A stretch of 64,000 bases of DNA from G965219965 sp965219965. GTDB taxonomy: Bacteria > Pseudomonadota > Alphaproteobacteria > RS24. The position numbers were made by a program, and so were the translations under genes. The stretch is from positions 1,178,001 through 1,242,000 of the forward strand of contig OZ244796.1 in NCBI GenBank assembly GCA_965219965.1. The letters run 5' to 3'. The notes beneath the pieces were generated by a model, which saw only the letters and a program-made list of their open reading frames with translations, did no database searches and was not told the DNA's origin. How positions within the stretch are numbered: position 1 is the stretch's first letter; each line of letters starts with the position of its first letter. Below are positions 24,620 through 34,066 of the stretch, piece by piece.

Positions 24620-25318
24620 ATGCCCGCCCCCATTTATTGCGCCCTAGACACAAATGACCAAGCCCATGCGCGAGCTTTGGCCGACCAGCTTAGCGGCGTG
24701 GTCAGCGGGGTGAAAATTGGGCTGGAATATTTTTACGCCACTGGCCAAGCGGGCTATGCCCATATCGCCGAAAGCGGCTTGCCGATTTTTTTAGATTTGA
24801 AATTGCATGATATTCCCAACACGGTCGCAAAGGCAGTGCGAAGTCTCTGCCCGCTTGCGCCCGCCATTTTGAACGTCCATGCGGCGGGGGGTTTGGCCAT
24901 GATGCAAGAAGCCGCCATTGCCGCCCGCGACACCGACACCCCGCCGCTTATGATAGCTGTCACTTTGCTCACCTCTTTAGAGCAGAAAGAAATGGCCGCG
25001 CTGGGCATGGGCGATGACCCGCAAGAACAAGCCCTGCGGCTGGCCAGCCTTGCCCAAGAGGCGGGGCTAGACGGCGTGGTTTGTTCGGCGCATGAAATTG
25101 CCGCTTTGCGTGCCGCTTGCGGGGCGGATTTCAAACTCATTGTTCCGGGCTTGCGCCCTGAAGACCACCCCGCCCATGACCAAAAGCGCGTCCAAACGCC
25201 GCTTGCGGCCATGCAGGCGGGCGCGGATATTCTCATTATCGGTCGCCCCATCACCGCCAGCCCCGACCCGACCCAAGCGGCACGCGCCATTGCCGAAAGC
25301 CTCTCGCATGGCGGTTGA
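24620..25318 (+). CDS. pyrF: Orotidine 5'-phosphate decarboxylase
   Basis: Last step of UMP synthesis. A 232-residue TIM barrel with LDLKLHDIPNTVAKAV (about 55-70), the DxKxxD catalytic array, VHAAGGLAMM, and near the C-terminus LIVPGLRPEDHP and ADILIIGRPITASPDP for phosphate binding. Start ATG 24620. Its end overlaps trpF by 11 nt, so pyrimidine and tryptophan genes form one run here. Confidence 0.95.
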   Translation: MPAPIYCALDTNDQAHARALADQLSGVVSGVKIGLEYFYATGQAGYAHIAESGLPIFLDLKLHDIPNTVAKAVRSLCPLAPAILNVHAAGGLAMMQEAAIAARDTDTPPLMIAVTLLTSLEQKEMAALGMGDDPQEQALRLASLAQEAGLDGVVCSAHEIAALRAACGADFKLIVPGLRPEDHPAHDQKRVQTPLAAMQAGADILIIGRPITASPDPTQAARAIAESLSHGG

Positions 25319-25949
25319 AGTTAAAATTTGTGGGCTGAGCCAGCCCGAAGACATAGCCGCGCTGATAAAAGCCCAAGCCAATTATGCGGGTTTTATTTTT
25401 TTTGAAAAAAGCCCGCGCCATTTATCTTACCAAGCCGCCGCCGCTTTGGCCGCGCCCATGCCTGACAGCATTAAAAAAGTCGCGGTGCTGGTGAACCCTG
25501 ATGATGCCGCCCTCACCCAAGCCATTGAGGCCATTAACCCTGCTTTCATTCAACTGCACGGAGACGAAAGCCCCGAACGGGTGGCCGCCATTAAAGCCGC
25601 AACAGGCTTAAAAATTATCAAAGCGGTGCGCGTGGCGGAAAAAGCTGACCTTGCGGCGGTGGAAATTTACGAAAACATTGCCGATAGGTTTTTATTTGAC
25701 ACCAAGCCCACCAGCCCCGACTCCTATGGCGGCACGGGTCAAACATTTGACTGGTCGCTTTTGGCCAATTTCACCAGCCCAGTATCATGGTTTTTATCTG
25801 GCGGGCTGACGGCGGAAAATGTCGCCCAAGCGATTGCCACCACGCGGGCGCAGGCGGTTGATGTGTCTTCGGGCGTAGAAGCCGCTTTAGGCCGAAAAGA
25901 CAGCGCGAAAATCGCGCAATTTATTTTCGCCGCCCGCCCTAATCCGTGA
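25308..25949 (+). CDS. trpF: Phosphoribosylanthranilate isomerase
   Basis: Third step of tryptophan synthesis from anthranilate: Amadori rearrangement of PRA to CdRP. A 213-residue TIM barrel: MAVEVKICGLSQPEDIAAL with catalytic Cys (KICG), GFIFFEKSPRHLS, VNPDDAALTQAIEAINPAFIQLHGDE, then FLFDTKPTSPDSYGGTGQTFDWSLL with the general-acid Asp, and SGGLTAENVAQAI. Start ATG 25308 lies within the pyrF end, implying coupling. It leads trpB and trpA. No trpC, trpD or trpE is in the window. Confidence 0.95.
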   Translation: MAVEVKICGLSQPEDIAALIKAQANYAGFIFFEKSPRHLSYQAAAALAAPMPDSIKKVAVLVNPDDAALTQAIEAINPAFIQLHGDESPERVAAIKAATGLKIIKAVRVAEKADLAAVEIYENIADRFLFDTKPTSPDSYGGTGQTFDWSLLANFTSPVSWFLSGGLTAENVAQAIATTRAQAVDVSSGVEAALGRKDSAKIAQFIFAARPNP

Positions 25950-25961
25950 TAAAAGCAGAGC

Positions 25962-27164
25962 ATGAACACGCCCACAAATACGCCTGATGAAAACGGGCAT
26001 TTTGGTATTTTCGGTGGCCGTTTTGTCGCCGAAACATTGATGCCGCTTGTTTTGGATTTGGAAAAGGCCTATCACGCCGCTAAGGCTGACCCCGCCTTTG
26101 AGGCCGAGCTGCACGACCTGCAAACCCATTATGCAGGCCGCCCCAGCCCGCTTTATTTTGCCGAGCGTCTGACCGCCCATTTTGGCGGCGCGAAAATTTA
26201 TTTCAAACGCGATGAGCTGAACCATACTGGCTCGCATAAAATCAATAATTGTTTAGGCCAAATTCTGCTCGCCAAGCGCATGGGCAAGTCGCGCATTATT
26301 GCTGAAACGGGCGCGGGGCAGCACGGCGTCGCTGTCGCCACAGTGGCCGCCCGTTTTGGCTTGCCTTGCACCATTTTCATGGGCGCGAAAGATATTGAAC
26401 GCCAAAAGCCGAACCTATTCCGCATGGAATTGCTGGGTGCGGAAGTCCGCCCCGTCACCAATGGCGCGGCCACATTAAAAGATGCGATGAATGAAGCCCT
26501 ACGCGATTGGGTCACAAATGTAGAAAACACATTTTACATTATCGGCACGGTTGCTGGCCCGCACCCCTATCCAGAAATGGTGCGCGATTTTCAATCCATT
26601 ATTGGCCGCGAAGCCAAGCAACAAATTATGGCGCACGAAAACCGCTTGCCCGACACGCTGGTCGCCTGCATTGGCGGCGGCTCTAATGCGATGGGGCTGT
26701 TTCACCCTTTCCTTAATGAAAAAAATGTCGCGCTGATTGGTGTGGAAGCGGGCGGCAAGGGGCTGGACACGCACGCCCATGCCGCCTCGCTTAGCGGCGG
26801 GGCGGCGGGTGTGTTGCACGGCAATCGCACCTATTTGCTACAAGACCAAGACGGCCAAATCACGCAAGGCCATTCCATTTCCGCCGGATTGGATTATCCC
26901 GGCATTGGGCCTGAGCATGCCTACTTAAAAGAAAGCGGACGCGCCGAATATGTCGCGATTACCGATGCGGACGCGCTCGCCGCTTTCACGCTTTGTGCCA
27001 AGCTGGAAGGCATTATCCCCGCGCTTGAACCGGCGCACGCTTTGGCGCATATCGCCAAAATCGCCCCCGATTTGCCCAAAGACCATATCATCATTATGAA
27101 TATGTGCGGACGCGGTGACAAAGATATATTTTCTGTTGCTGAACATTTGCAGGCGCAAAAATGA
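25962..27164 (+). CDS. trpB: Tryptophan synthase beta chain
   Basis: The PLP-dependent subunit joins indole to serine; 400 residues. FGIFGGRFVAETLMPLV starts the protein. KRDELNHTGSHKINNCLGQ carries the PLP Lys (HK), and GAGQHGVAVATVAA, GGGSNAMGLFHPF (phosphate loop) and GRGDKDIFSVAEHL are all intact. Its stop overlaps the trpA start (ATGA, 27161-27164), so the two chains are translationally coupled and should assemble as alpha2-beta2. Confidence 0.97.
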   Translation: MNTPTNTPDENGHFGIFGGRFVAETLMPLVLDLEKAYHAAKADPAFEAELHDLQTHYAGRPSPLYFAERLTAHFGGAKIYFKRDELNHTGSHKINNCLGQILLAKRMGKSRIIAETGAGQHGVAVATVAARFGLPCTIFMGAKDIERQKPNLFRMELLGAEVRPVTNGAATLKDAMNEALRDWVTNVENTFYIIGTVAGPHPYPEMVRDFQSIIGREAKQQIMAHENRLPDTLVACIGGGSNAMGLFHPFLNEKNVALIGVEAGGKGLDTHAHAASLSGGAAGVLHGNRTYLLQDQDGQITQGHSISAGLDYPGIGPEHAYLKESGRAEYVAITDADALAAFTLCAKLEGIIPALEPAHALAHIAKIAPDLPKDHIIIMNMCGRGDKDIFSVAEHLQAQK

Positions 27165-27976
27165 CCCGCATTGAAAAAACATTCCAACGTCTCGCCGATG
27201 AAAATAAAAAAGCCTTTATTGCTTTTTTAACCGCAGGCGACCCGGACGAAAAAACCAGCGCGGCTTTGCTTACAGGTCTCGCCGACCATGCGGACCTGAT
27301 TGAATTGGGTATGCCCTTTACCGACCCTATGGCCGATGGGCCGGCCATTCAAGCGGCTTCGCAACGCGCCTTGCAAGCGGGCATGACGCTGAAAAAAACT
27401 TTGGGCATGGTGCGTGGCTTTCGCCAAACCAACACCACCACGCCCATTGTGCTGATGGGTTATTATAATCCGATTTATATTTATGGCGTGGCCGCTTTTA
27501 TAAAAGACGCACTCGCCGCAGGGGTGGACGGGCTGATTATCGCCGACTTGCCGCCCGAAGAAGATAGCGAGCTTTGCTTGCCCGCCCGTCAGGCTGGTTT
27601 GGATTTTATTCGCATGGCCACCCCGACCAGCGATGATACGCGCTTGCAAAAAATCCTGCCCCATGCGTCAGGCTTTATTTATTATGTGTCCATTAGCGGC
27701 ATCACTGGTGCGGGCGCGCCTGAAAAGCAAAATGTTGCCGAAGCTGTGGCGCGGATAAAAGCGCAAACAAATTTGCCGCTTTGTGTTGGCTTTGGCATTA
27801 AAACCGCGCAAGCCGCGCAGGAATTTGCCCGCCTCGCAGATGGCGTGGTGGTTGGCTCCGCCCTTGTAGAGCAAATCGCCGCCACGCTTACCCAAAGCGG
27901 CCAAGCCAGCCCCGAAACTCTCACCCAGCCTTTGGCCTTAGCGCAAAAACTTGCGCTGAGCGTCAAAGAGGCGTAA
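27161..27976 (+). CDS. trpA: Tryptophan synthase alpha chain
   Basis: Cleaves indole-3-glycerol phosphate and channels indole to TrpB. A 271-residue TIM barrel: AFLTAGDPDEKTS, LIELGMPFTDPMADGPAIQAASQRAL with the catalytic Glu and Asp region, MGYYNPIYIYG, GLIIADLPPEEDSEL, and FIYYVSISGITGAGAP. A final GFGIKTAQAAQEFARLADGVVVGSALV binds phosphate. Start ATG 27161 overlaps trpB. accD follows after 22 bp, a conserved alphaproteobacterial order. Confidence 0.97.
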   Translation: MTRIEKTFQRLADENKKAFIAFLTAGDPDEKTSAALLTGLADHADLIELGMPFTDPMADGPAIQAASQRALQAGMTLKKTLGMVRGFRQTNTTTPIVLMGYYNPIYIYGVAAFIKDALAAGVDGLIIADLPPEEDSELCLPARQAGLDFIRMATPTSDDTRLQKILPHASGFIYYVSISGITGAGAPEKQNVAEAVARIKAQTNLPLCVGFGIKTAQAAQEFARLADGVVVGSALVEQIAATLTQSGQASPETLTQPLALAQKLALSVKEA

Positions 27977-27998
27977 ATAAGACAAAAGGGAAATTCCG

Positions 27999-28883
27999 AT
28001 GAATTGGATTAAAAATGTTGTGCGCCCCAAAATTGAGGCTGTGTTCCGCAAAAAGGACGACAAGCCCGATAATCTTTGGGTGAATTGCCGCAAATGTGGC
28101 GAGATGATTTTTCACCGCGATATTGAAACTTCTGCCAAAGTTTGCCCATCTTGTGATTATCATATGCACCTGACGGCACAAGAGCGTTTTAAGCAATTAT
28201 TTGACGATGGCCTTTACAAAACCATTGAAACGCCAGATGTGCCGCTTGACCCGCTTAAATTTCGGGATACGAAAAAATATACTGACCGCCTTAAAGAAGC
28301 CCGCGCCAAAACGGGGCAGAAAGATGCGGTGTGCATTGGCATTGGCAAAATGAGTGGCGTTGAAACTGTTATTGTTGTGCAGGATTTTTCTTTCATGGGC
28401 GGTTCGCTTGGCATGGCGGCGGGTGAAGCGGTTGTGCATGGCGGCGAATTGGCGTTGGAAAAAAACACGCCCTTCATTGTTGTCGCCGCCGCCGGAGGAG
28501 CGCGGATGCAGGAAGGCATTTTGTCGCTCATGCAAATGCCGCGCACCACGGTGATTGTGCAGGAATTGCGTGAGCGCACCCTGCCCTATATTGTCATTCT
28601 CACCGACCCGACCACGGGCGGTGTCACCGCCTCTTACGGCATGTTGGGCGATGTTCATATTGCCGAACCGGGCGCATTGATTGGCTTTGCTGGGCCACGG
28701 GTGATTCAAGACACCATTAACGAAAAACTGCCCGAAGGGTTTCAACGCGCTGAATATCTTTTAGAGCATGGCATGGTGGATATGGTTGTCCATCGCCATC
28801 AGCTCGCGCAAACGGTTGGCGACCTTATCAAATTGCTCACGGGTGCGGAAGAAGGCGGCAAAAAAGCCCGTGCCGCCCGATAG
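27999..28883 (+). CDS. accD: Acetyl-CoA carboxylase carboxyltransferase subunit beta
   Basis: With AccA it transfers the carboxyl group from biotin to acetyl-CoA to make malonyl-CoA. 294 residues: an N-terminal zinc ribbon (WVNCRKCGEMIFHRDIE ... KVCPSCDYHMHL) and a crotonase-like carboxyltransferase domain with GSLGMAAGEAVVHGGELAL, AAAGGARMQEGILSLMQM and TDPTTGGVTASYGMLGDVHIAEPGALIGFAGPRVI. Placed between trpA and folC. A clear GGGAAATTCCG leader precedes ATG 27999. Confidence 0.96.
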   Translation: MNWIKNVVRPKIEAVFRKKDDKPDNLWVNCRKCGEMIFHRDIETSAKVCPSCDYHMHLTAQERFKQLFDDGLYKTIETPDVPLDPLKFRDTKKYTDRLKEARAKTGQKDAVCIGIGKMSGVETVIVVQDFSFMGGSLGMAAGEAVVHGGELALEKNTPFIVVAAAGGARMQEGILSLMQMPRTTVIVQELRERTLPYIVILTDPTTGGVTASYGMLGDVHIAEPGALIGFAGPRVIQDTINEKLPEGFQRAEYLLEHGMVDMVVHRHQLAQTVGDLIKLLTGAEEGGKKARAAR

Positions 28884-28895
28884 GTTTTGCCGCCC

Positions 28896-30188
28896 ATGAA
28901 CCCGCCGCGCCAAAACAGCCAAACTCTTTTGGCGCATTTGCTCACACTGCACCCCAAATATATTGACCTGTCGCTTGACCGCATCACCCGCTTGCTCGCC
29001 GCGCTTGGCGAGCCGCAAAATAATTTGCCGCCCATCATTCACATTGCTGGCACCAATGGCAAAGGCTCAACCCTCGCCTTTTTGCGTGCCATGTTGGAAG
29101 CGGACGGCAAATCTGTGCATGCTTACACTTCGCCGCATTTGATAAATTTTCACGAGCGCATCAGCTTAAACGGCCAGCCCATTGACGAACCGAATCTGTG
29201 CGCCCTTTTGCAAGAAGTCAGCGCGGCCAATGACGGCCAGCCCATCACTTTTTTTGAAATCACCACGGCGGCGGCGTTTTTGGCTTTTTCGCGCAAGCGG
29301 GCGGATTTTCTGCTGCTTGAAACGGGGCTAGGCGGGCGGCTAGACGCCACCAATGTGATTGCCCAACCCGCCCTTGCCCTTATCACGCCCATAAGCCATG
29401 ACCATGAGCATTTTTTGGGCGACACGCTGGAAAAAATTGCTGCCGAAAAGGCGGGGATTTTGAAAAAAAACACCCCTGCCTTTTTCGCCCCGCAAGCCCC
29501 CGCCGCCCAAGCCGTGCTAACCGCCCACGCCAAAAAAATCGCCGCGCCCTGTTTCGCACATGGCACAGATTGGACGTATGAAAACACAGACGATAATTTG
29601 CACATCACCTATGGCGACCACTCTTTCACCCTGCCCGCCCCGCCTTTAGCGGGCGCACATCAAAATATGAACGCCGCTTTGGCCGCTTTGGCCGCGCATC
29701 ATTTCGGCACAGCGCAAACCGCTATCGCTCAGGGCATCAGAGCCACGCACTGGCCGGCACGGTTGCAACCGCTTGTGCTTAAAAATTATCCCGCGCAAAA
29801 AATTTGGCTTGATGGCGGCCATAATCCCGCCGCCGCGCACGCGCTTGCCGATTGGCTCGCCACGCAAAAAGAAAAACAAAAACAAAAAAAATGGATAGTG
29901 CTATGCGCCATGCTGAACACCAAACACGCTGCCGATTTTTTTGCCGCTTTCGCGCCCCTCACGCCTGCCGCCCCGCAGGTTTTTTGCGTAAGCCTACCCG
30001 ATGAAGAAAACACAATCCCCGCCGACCAGCTCGCCGCCATTGCCAAAGCGGCTCGCCTCAACGCGCAGCCCTTTGCTTCTATCCAAGCCGCGCTCGCCCA
30101 CGCCCCGCCGCACACCCATATTCTCATATGCGGTTCATTGCGGCTGGCGGGTCATGTTTTGCAAATGCAAAATGAAAATGAAAATTAA
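28896..30188 (+). CDS. folC: Folylpolyglutamate/dihydrofolate synthase
   Basis: Adds glutamate to dihydropteroate and folates. 430 residues, Mur-ligase-like fold: IIHIAGTNGKGSTLAFLRAML (P-loop, about 46-66), YTSPHLINFHERISLNGQPID, FEITTAAAFLAF, LETGLGGRLDATNVI, and ITPISHDHEHFLGDTLEKIAAEKAGILK. A C-terminal VLCAMLNTKHAADFFAAFAP domain follows. ATG 28896 is preferred over TTG 28887. It ends three bases before the stop of the convergent trxA. A KEKQKQKK stretch near residue 330 is an A-rich low-complexity insertion in a surface loop. Confidence 0.95.
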   Translation: MNPPRQNSQTLLAHLLTLHPKYIDLSLDRITRLLAALGEPQNNLPPIIHIAGTNGKGSTLAFLRAMLEADGKSVHAYTSPHLINFHERISLNGQPIDEPNLCALLQEVSAANDGQPITFFEITTAAAFLAFSRKRADFLLLETGLGGRLDATNVIAQPALALITPISHDHEHFLGDTLEKIAAEKAGILKKNTPAFFAPQAPAAQAVLTAHAKKIAAPCFAHGTDWTYENTDDNLHITYGDHSFTLPAPPLAGAHQNMNAALAALAAHHFGTAQTAIAQGIRATHWPARLQPLVLKNYPAQKIWLDGGHNPAAAHALADWLATQKEKQKQKKWIVLCAMLNTKHAADFFAAFAPLTPAAPQVFCVSLPDEENTIPADQLAAIAKAARLNAQPFASIQAALAHAPPHTHILICGSLRLAGHVLQMQNENEN

Positions 30189-30191
30189 AAA

Positions 30192-30521
30192 CTAAAGCGT
30201 GTCGTCAATCCAGCTAACCAATTCGGTTTTGCTCGCCGCGCCGACTTTGGTCGCCATATTCTGCCCGTCTTGGAAAATCATCATGGTTGGAATGGAGCGC
30301 ACGCCAAAAGAGGTGGGCATTTTGGGATTTTCGTCAATATTCACCTTGACCACCACTAAGCGGTCTTTCATTTCGGCGGCGATTTCGTCCAATATCGGCG
30401 CAACTTGCTTGCACGGACCGCACCATTCCGCCCAGAAATCCACTAAAACCGGCGGCTGGCTGTTAATGACTTTTTCTTCAAAATCCTTATCGGTCGCGTG
30501 AATAATGGCGGGGCTGGACAT
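30192..30521 (-). CDS. trxA: Thioredoxin
   Basis: A 109-residue general disulfide reductase. The active site is WAEWCGPCKQVAPILDEIA with C34 and C37; the cis-Pro loop is VRSIPTMMIFQDGQ. It follows addA (68-bp gap) in the same direction, the usual alphaproteobacterial tsaE-amgK-murU-addB-addA-trxA order. Start ATG 30521, with an AAGGAT-like site upstream. It is convergent with folC. Confidence 0.96.
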   Translation of the reverse strand: MSSPAIIHATDKDFEEKVINSQPPVLVDFWAEWCGPCKQVAPILDEIAAEMKDRLVVVKVNIDENPKMPTSFGVRSIPTMMIFQDGQNMATKVGAASKTELVSWIDDTL

Positions 30522-30589
30522 GAAAAATCCTTTTCAAATGATTCGTGAAATTTGAATTTAAGCACCGACTCGGTAAATTTCAAGCACCC

Positions 30590-33500
30590 TCATTGGATTT
30601 TGAGAATTTTTTTCAGGCTCGCTTCCATTTCCGCCGCCGTAATGTCGCGCACGCTCGCGCTGGCAGTCCAAATTAAATGGCAGGTGATTTTTTTCTGCGT
30701 CCCCGTCGCCGCAAGCAAAGCGCGATAAATCGCCATTTGCGCCACATAATTTGGCGGCACGGGCGCGTCCGCCGCAGGCGCATGGCGATTGGATTTATAA
30801 TCAATGAGCCGAATTTGCTCTGCCGTTTCCACATAGCGGTCAATGCGCCCGACAAAATGCCGCCGCTTTCCATCGGCATTTTTCAAAATGCCTTGCACGG
30901 GCATTTCATGGCGCAGTTTTGCCCCTGCTTCATGCGTCATAAAGGGCATGGCCAAAATAGACAAAGCCTCGGCGCATAAAGCGTCCATTTCTTTTTTGCT
31001 AAACCCGTCGCCATGTTTTTGCAAATACATTTCCGCCCGTGCCGTTTTTTCTGCCTCTGTGCTGTCGGGCATGCAGCTCAAACCCTCCAGCAAAGCATGG
31101 AGCAGCACCCCACGGCGGGCGGCGTGTTGGTCATGCGCCAAATCGGTGCGACCCTTTTTATCATCGGCCAAATGGGCGGCGTAAATACCAGACGGGCTTT
31201 CAATATCAATCGCCCCTGCTTCAAAAGGCGCGGGCGCGTTCAACCAATCGGGCAGAGCAGGCAGGGCAGGCCATTTTTTATCCGCCGCTTCCGCCGCCGC
31301 CTCACCCGCGCCATCATCCGCGCCATCACCCGCAAGCGGGGCGGCTTGTTTCGCATCGCCCAAATAATAAACCCCGTCTTTCGGCTCGGTGCAAAAATCC
31401 GCCATCGCCTTTTGCGCCATTTCATACCAGCTTCCAGCGGGGATATTTTTGCCCCGCGCCCGCAAAAAGCCGCATAAATAAAGCTGGTCACGGGCGCGGG
31501 TCATGGCCACATAAAGCAGGCGTTTGTGTTCACGCTGGCGGGTTTCAAAATCCAGCGCGTCTTTTTGCGCGCCAAAATCGCTCATACTGGCCGACCCCGC
31601 CCGCCAAAGCAGCCCACTTTTTTCCGCCAATGGCACCAAAGCCGATTGGTTCACCGTCGTCTTGCGCGGCGCACGGCACATATCGGGCAGAAACACAATC
31701 GGAGCCTCCAGCCCCTTCGCGCCATGCACGGTCATAATGCGGACGCGATCCAAGCCCTGCTCCATATCGCGTTTAATTTCCACATGGCCATCTTGCACCC
31801 AATGCAAAAAACTTTGCAAAGACGCAACATGCTCGCGCTCATAATCAAAGGCGCGGGCTAAAAATTCATTCACCGGATCATCAATTTCCGCCCCCAGCCT
31901 TGCAATCAGTTTATCGCGCCCGCCTTTCGCACTCAGCAAATGGGCGTAAAATTCATAAGGCGGCAAGCGGGTGGCATCGCGTGTCAGCTGGTTAAATAGA
32001 CCCCACGCCGCCGCAATAGGCGACGCCTTTTCCGCCTCTTCCGCCGCGCCGCGCAATTTATCGCGCAAAAACGCGCCGTCATTTTTTCTTTGGCATATAT
32101 CAAATAATTGCTTTTCGCTTAAGCCGCCTAAGGGGCTGCGTAAAAACACCGCCAGCGATAAATTATCTTGCGGCAAAAGCGCGGCTTGTCCAGTGGCCAA
32201 TAAATCCATCACCGCCATTTGCTCGGTCAACACCATACGGTCGGCACCGGCCACATCAATGCTGTGCCGCTTCAATGCCCGCAACATATCCTGCACAAAT
32301 GGCCCACGGTTCTGCACCAAAATTAAAATATCACGCGGGCGGATATTTTTTTGCGGGTCGTCAATCAGTGCGGCGATTTTATCGGCAATTTTTTCCGCCA
32401 GCATTTCACGCGGCACGGGCGGCGGGGCAAGGTCAAACCCGTCTTCCGCTTCCGCCGCCTCCACCTCTTCTTCCAGCACAGGCGGGGTTTTTTCCACTGG
32501 CCAAAGCTCCACCCGCCCGCTTGTGTCGCGGTGCGCTTCATGGCGTATCGGGCTGGCTTGGGCGGTCAGCGCGTCGCTTAAATTGCCTGCCACGCGGTCC
32601 ACAAAGCGCAAAATTTCTGGCGCGGAGCGATAAGATATTTCAAATGGCACGGCGTGAAATTTCTGCCCGACTGTGGCGCACGCCGCCTTAAAATGCGCCT
32701 GCATATCGTCAAAGCCTTTCGGGTCCGCGCCTTGAAAGCTAAAAATAGATTGCTTTTCATCGCCCACGGCAAAAATTGTGCGCGTCAATTCCCGCGCCCC
32801 CTGCCCGCTGTGAAATTCATGGGCGAGGGCTTCAATCACCGCCCATTGTTCGGGGGCAGTGTCTTGCGCCTCGTCCACCAAAATATGGTCAATGCCCTTA
32901 TCTAATTTATATAAAATCCATTGCGCCCCGTAATTTTTGAGCAAGGCAGACGTTTTTTCAATCAGGTCGTCATAATCTAAAAGCCCGTGGCGTTTTTTTT
33001 CCGCCTCTATATCGCGCATTAAAATTTCACCGAGCCTATAAATCGCCGCCGTCACATCAAAAGTGCGGATGCGGCGGCAGGTTTCATCTAAGCGCGTAAA
33101 ATCCTCCGCCCATTTTTTCAACTGTGTGACCACACGCGGCCCCGCCACTTTGGTAACAAAACTTTTACGCTCTGTGCCGTCTTGCGTGCAGAACACCACT
33201 CGTAGCACTTCCCAAATCGTATCCATATCCTGCACAGCTTTGGGCATTTCCAATGCGTCATAGACTTCTTGCAAACGCTCAGCTTGTTTTTCATCCGTCA
33301 CTTTCCCCGTATGACCCAGTTTCGCAATTATCGGGCGCAGGGCTTTCGGACTCATTTGCCCCACCAGCCCCGCCATAACATCTGCTTCGCTTTGGCTTTT
33401 GGGCAGAGCCAGCTCCTTCCGTAGCCGCCCCAGCCCCGCGCTCAGCTTGCCGCCCATAAAAAACGCCCGCAAGCGCGTCATTTCCTCAATCAGGCGGTCA

Positions 33501-34066
33501 AATTGCTCTTCATTCATATGGCGTGTTAAGGTGCTAATTTCATTATCCAACCCGCCGCCCGCATCGCTTTGCTCCAGCAAATTATTTTTCGCCGCGCACG
33601 CCATGCTTTCAAGCAGGCGGTCATCAAGCAAAGCAAAATTGGGCAGCACCCCCGCTTCAATCGGAAAACGGTTGAGCAGCGATTCACAAAAAGCGTGAAT
33701 GGTTTGCACTTTCACCCCGCCCGGCGTTTCCAAAGCACGGGCAAATAAAACCCGCACCTTTTTCATTTGTTGCGCGTTTGGTTTTGTGCCAATCCGCGCC
33801 TGCATTTGCTCGCGCAAAACATCATCGTCCAGCACCGCCCATTGGCCGAGCAGGTCAAATAAACGCTTTTGCATTTCCGCCGCCGCCGAGCGCGTATAGG
33901 TGAGGCACAATAAACGTTCCGGCGGTGTGCCGTTTAACATCAGCGTCACCAGCCGCGTGACCAGCACATAGGTTTTGCCCGCCCCCGCATTGGCCGACAC
34001 CCAAGCCGATGCCTGCGGGTCGCAGGCTTGCGCGACCGCTTTGGTGGATTTGGCTAATGCGTTCAT
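30590..34066 (-). CDS. addA: Double-strand break repair helicase AddA
   Basis: A 1158-residue UvrD-like helicase-nuclease subunit that with AddB processes double-strand ends for RecA loading. Helicase motif I is SANAGAGKTYVLVTRLV (about 24-40), Ia LLCLTYTRSAAAEMQKR, II HILVDEAQDTAPEQW, III AVGDEKQSIFSFQGAD, V/VI IMTVHGAKGLEAPIVFLPDM and LLYVAMTRARDQLYLCG. The C-terminal RecB-type nuclease has GRIDRYVETAEQIRLIDYKSNR with the DYKS motif. ATG 34066 overlaps the addB stop (ATGA); a longer frame to 34096 is not needed. An acidic/Ala-rich linker lies near residue 925. Confidence 0.96.
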   Translation of the reverse strand: MNALAKSTKAVAQACDPQASAWVSANAGAGKTYVLVTRLVTLMLNGTPPERLLCLTYTRSAAAEMQKRLFDLLGQWAVLDDDVLREQMQARIGTKPNAQQMKKVRVLFARALETPGGVKVQTIHAFCESLLNRFPIEAGVLPNFALLDDRLLESMACAAKNNLLEQSDAGGGLDNEISTLTRHMNEEQFDRLIEEMTRLRAFFMGGKLSAGLGRLRKELALPKSQSEADVMAGLVGQMSPKALRPIIAKLGHTGKVTDEKQAERLQEVYDALEMPKAVQDMDTIWEVLRVVFCTQDGTERKSFVTKVAGPRVVTQLKKWAEDFTRLDETCRRIRTFDVTAAIYRLGEILMRDIEAEKKRHGLLDYDDLIEKTSALLKNYGAQWILYKLDKGIDHILVDEAQDTAPEQWAVIEALAHEFHSGQGARELTRTIFAVGDEKQSIFSFQGADPKGFDDMQAHFKAACATVGQKFHAVPFEISYRSAPEILRFVDRVAGNLSDALTAQASPIRHEAHRDTSGRVELWPVEKTPPVLEEEVEAAEAEDGFDLAPPPVPREMLAEKIADKIAALIDDPQKNIRPRDILILVQNRGPFVQDMLRALKRHSIDVAGADRMVLTEQMAVMDLLATGQAALLPQDNLSLAVFLRSPLGGLSEKQLFDICQRKNDGAFLRDKLRGAAEEAEKASPIAAAWGLFNQLTRDATRLPPYEFYAHLLSAKGGRDKLIARLGAEIDDPVNEFLARAFDYEREHVASLQSFLHWVQDGHVEIKRDMEQGLDRVRIMTVHGAKGLEAPIVFLPDMCRAPRKTTVNQSALVPLAEKSGLLWRAGSASMSDFGAQKDALDFETRQREHKRLLYVAMTRARDQLYLCGFLRARGKNIPAGSWYEMAQKAMADFCTEPKDGVYYLGDAKQAAPLAGDGADDGAGEAAAEAADKKWPALPALPDWLNAPAPFEAGAIDIESPSGIYAAHLADDKKGRTDLAHDQHAARRGVLLHALLEGLSCMPDSTEAEKTARAEMYLQKHGDGFSKKEMDALCAEALSILAMPFMTHEAGAKLRHEMPVQGILKNADGKRRHFVGRIDRYVETAEQIRLIDYKSNRHAPAADAPVPPNYVAQMAIYRALLAATGTQKKITCHLIWTASASVRDITAAEMEASLKKILKIQ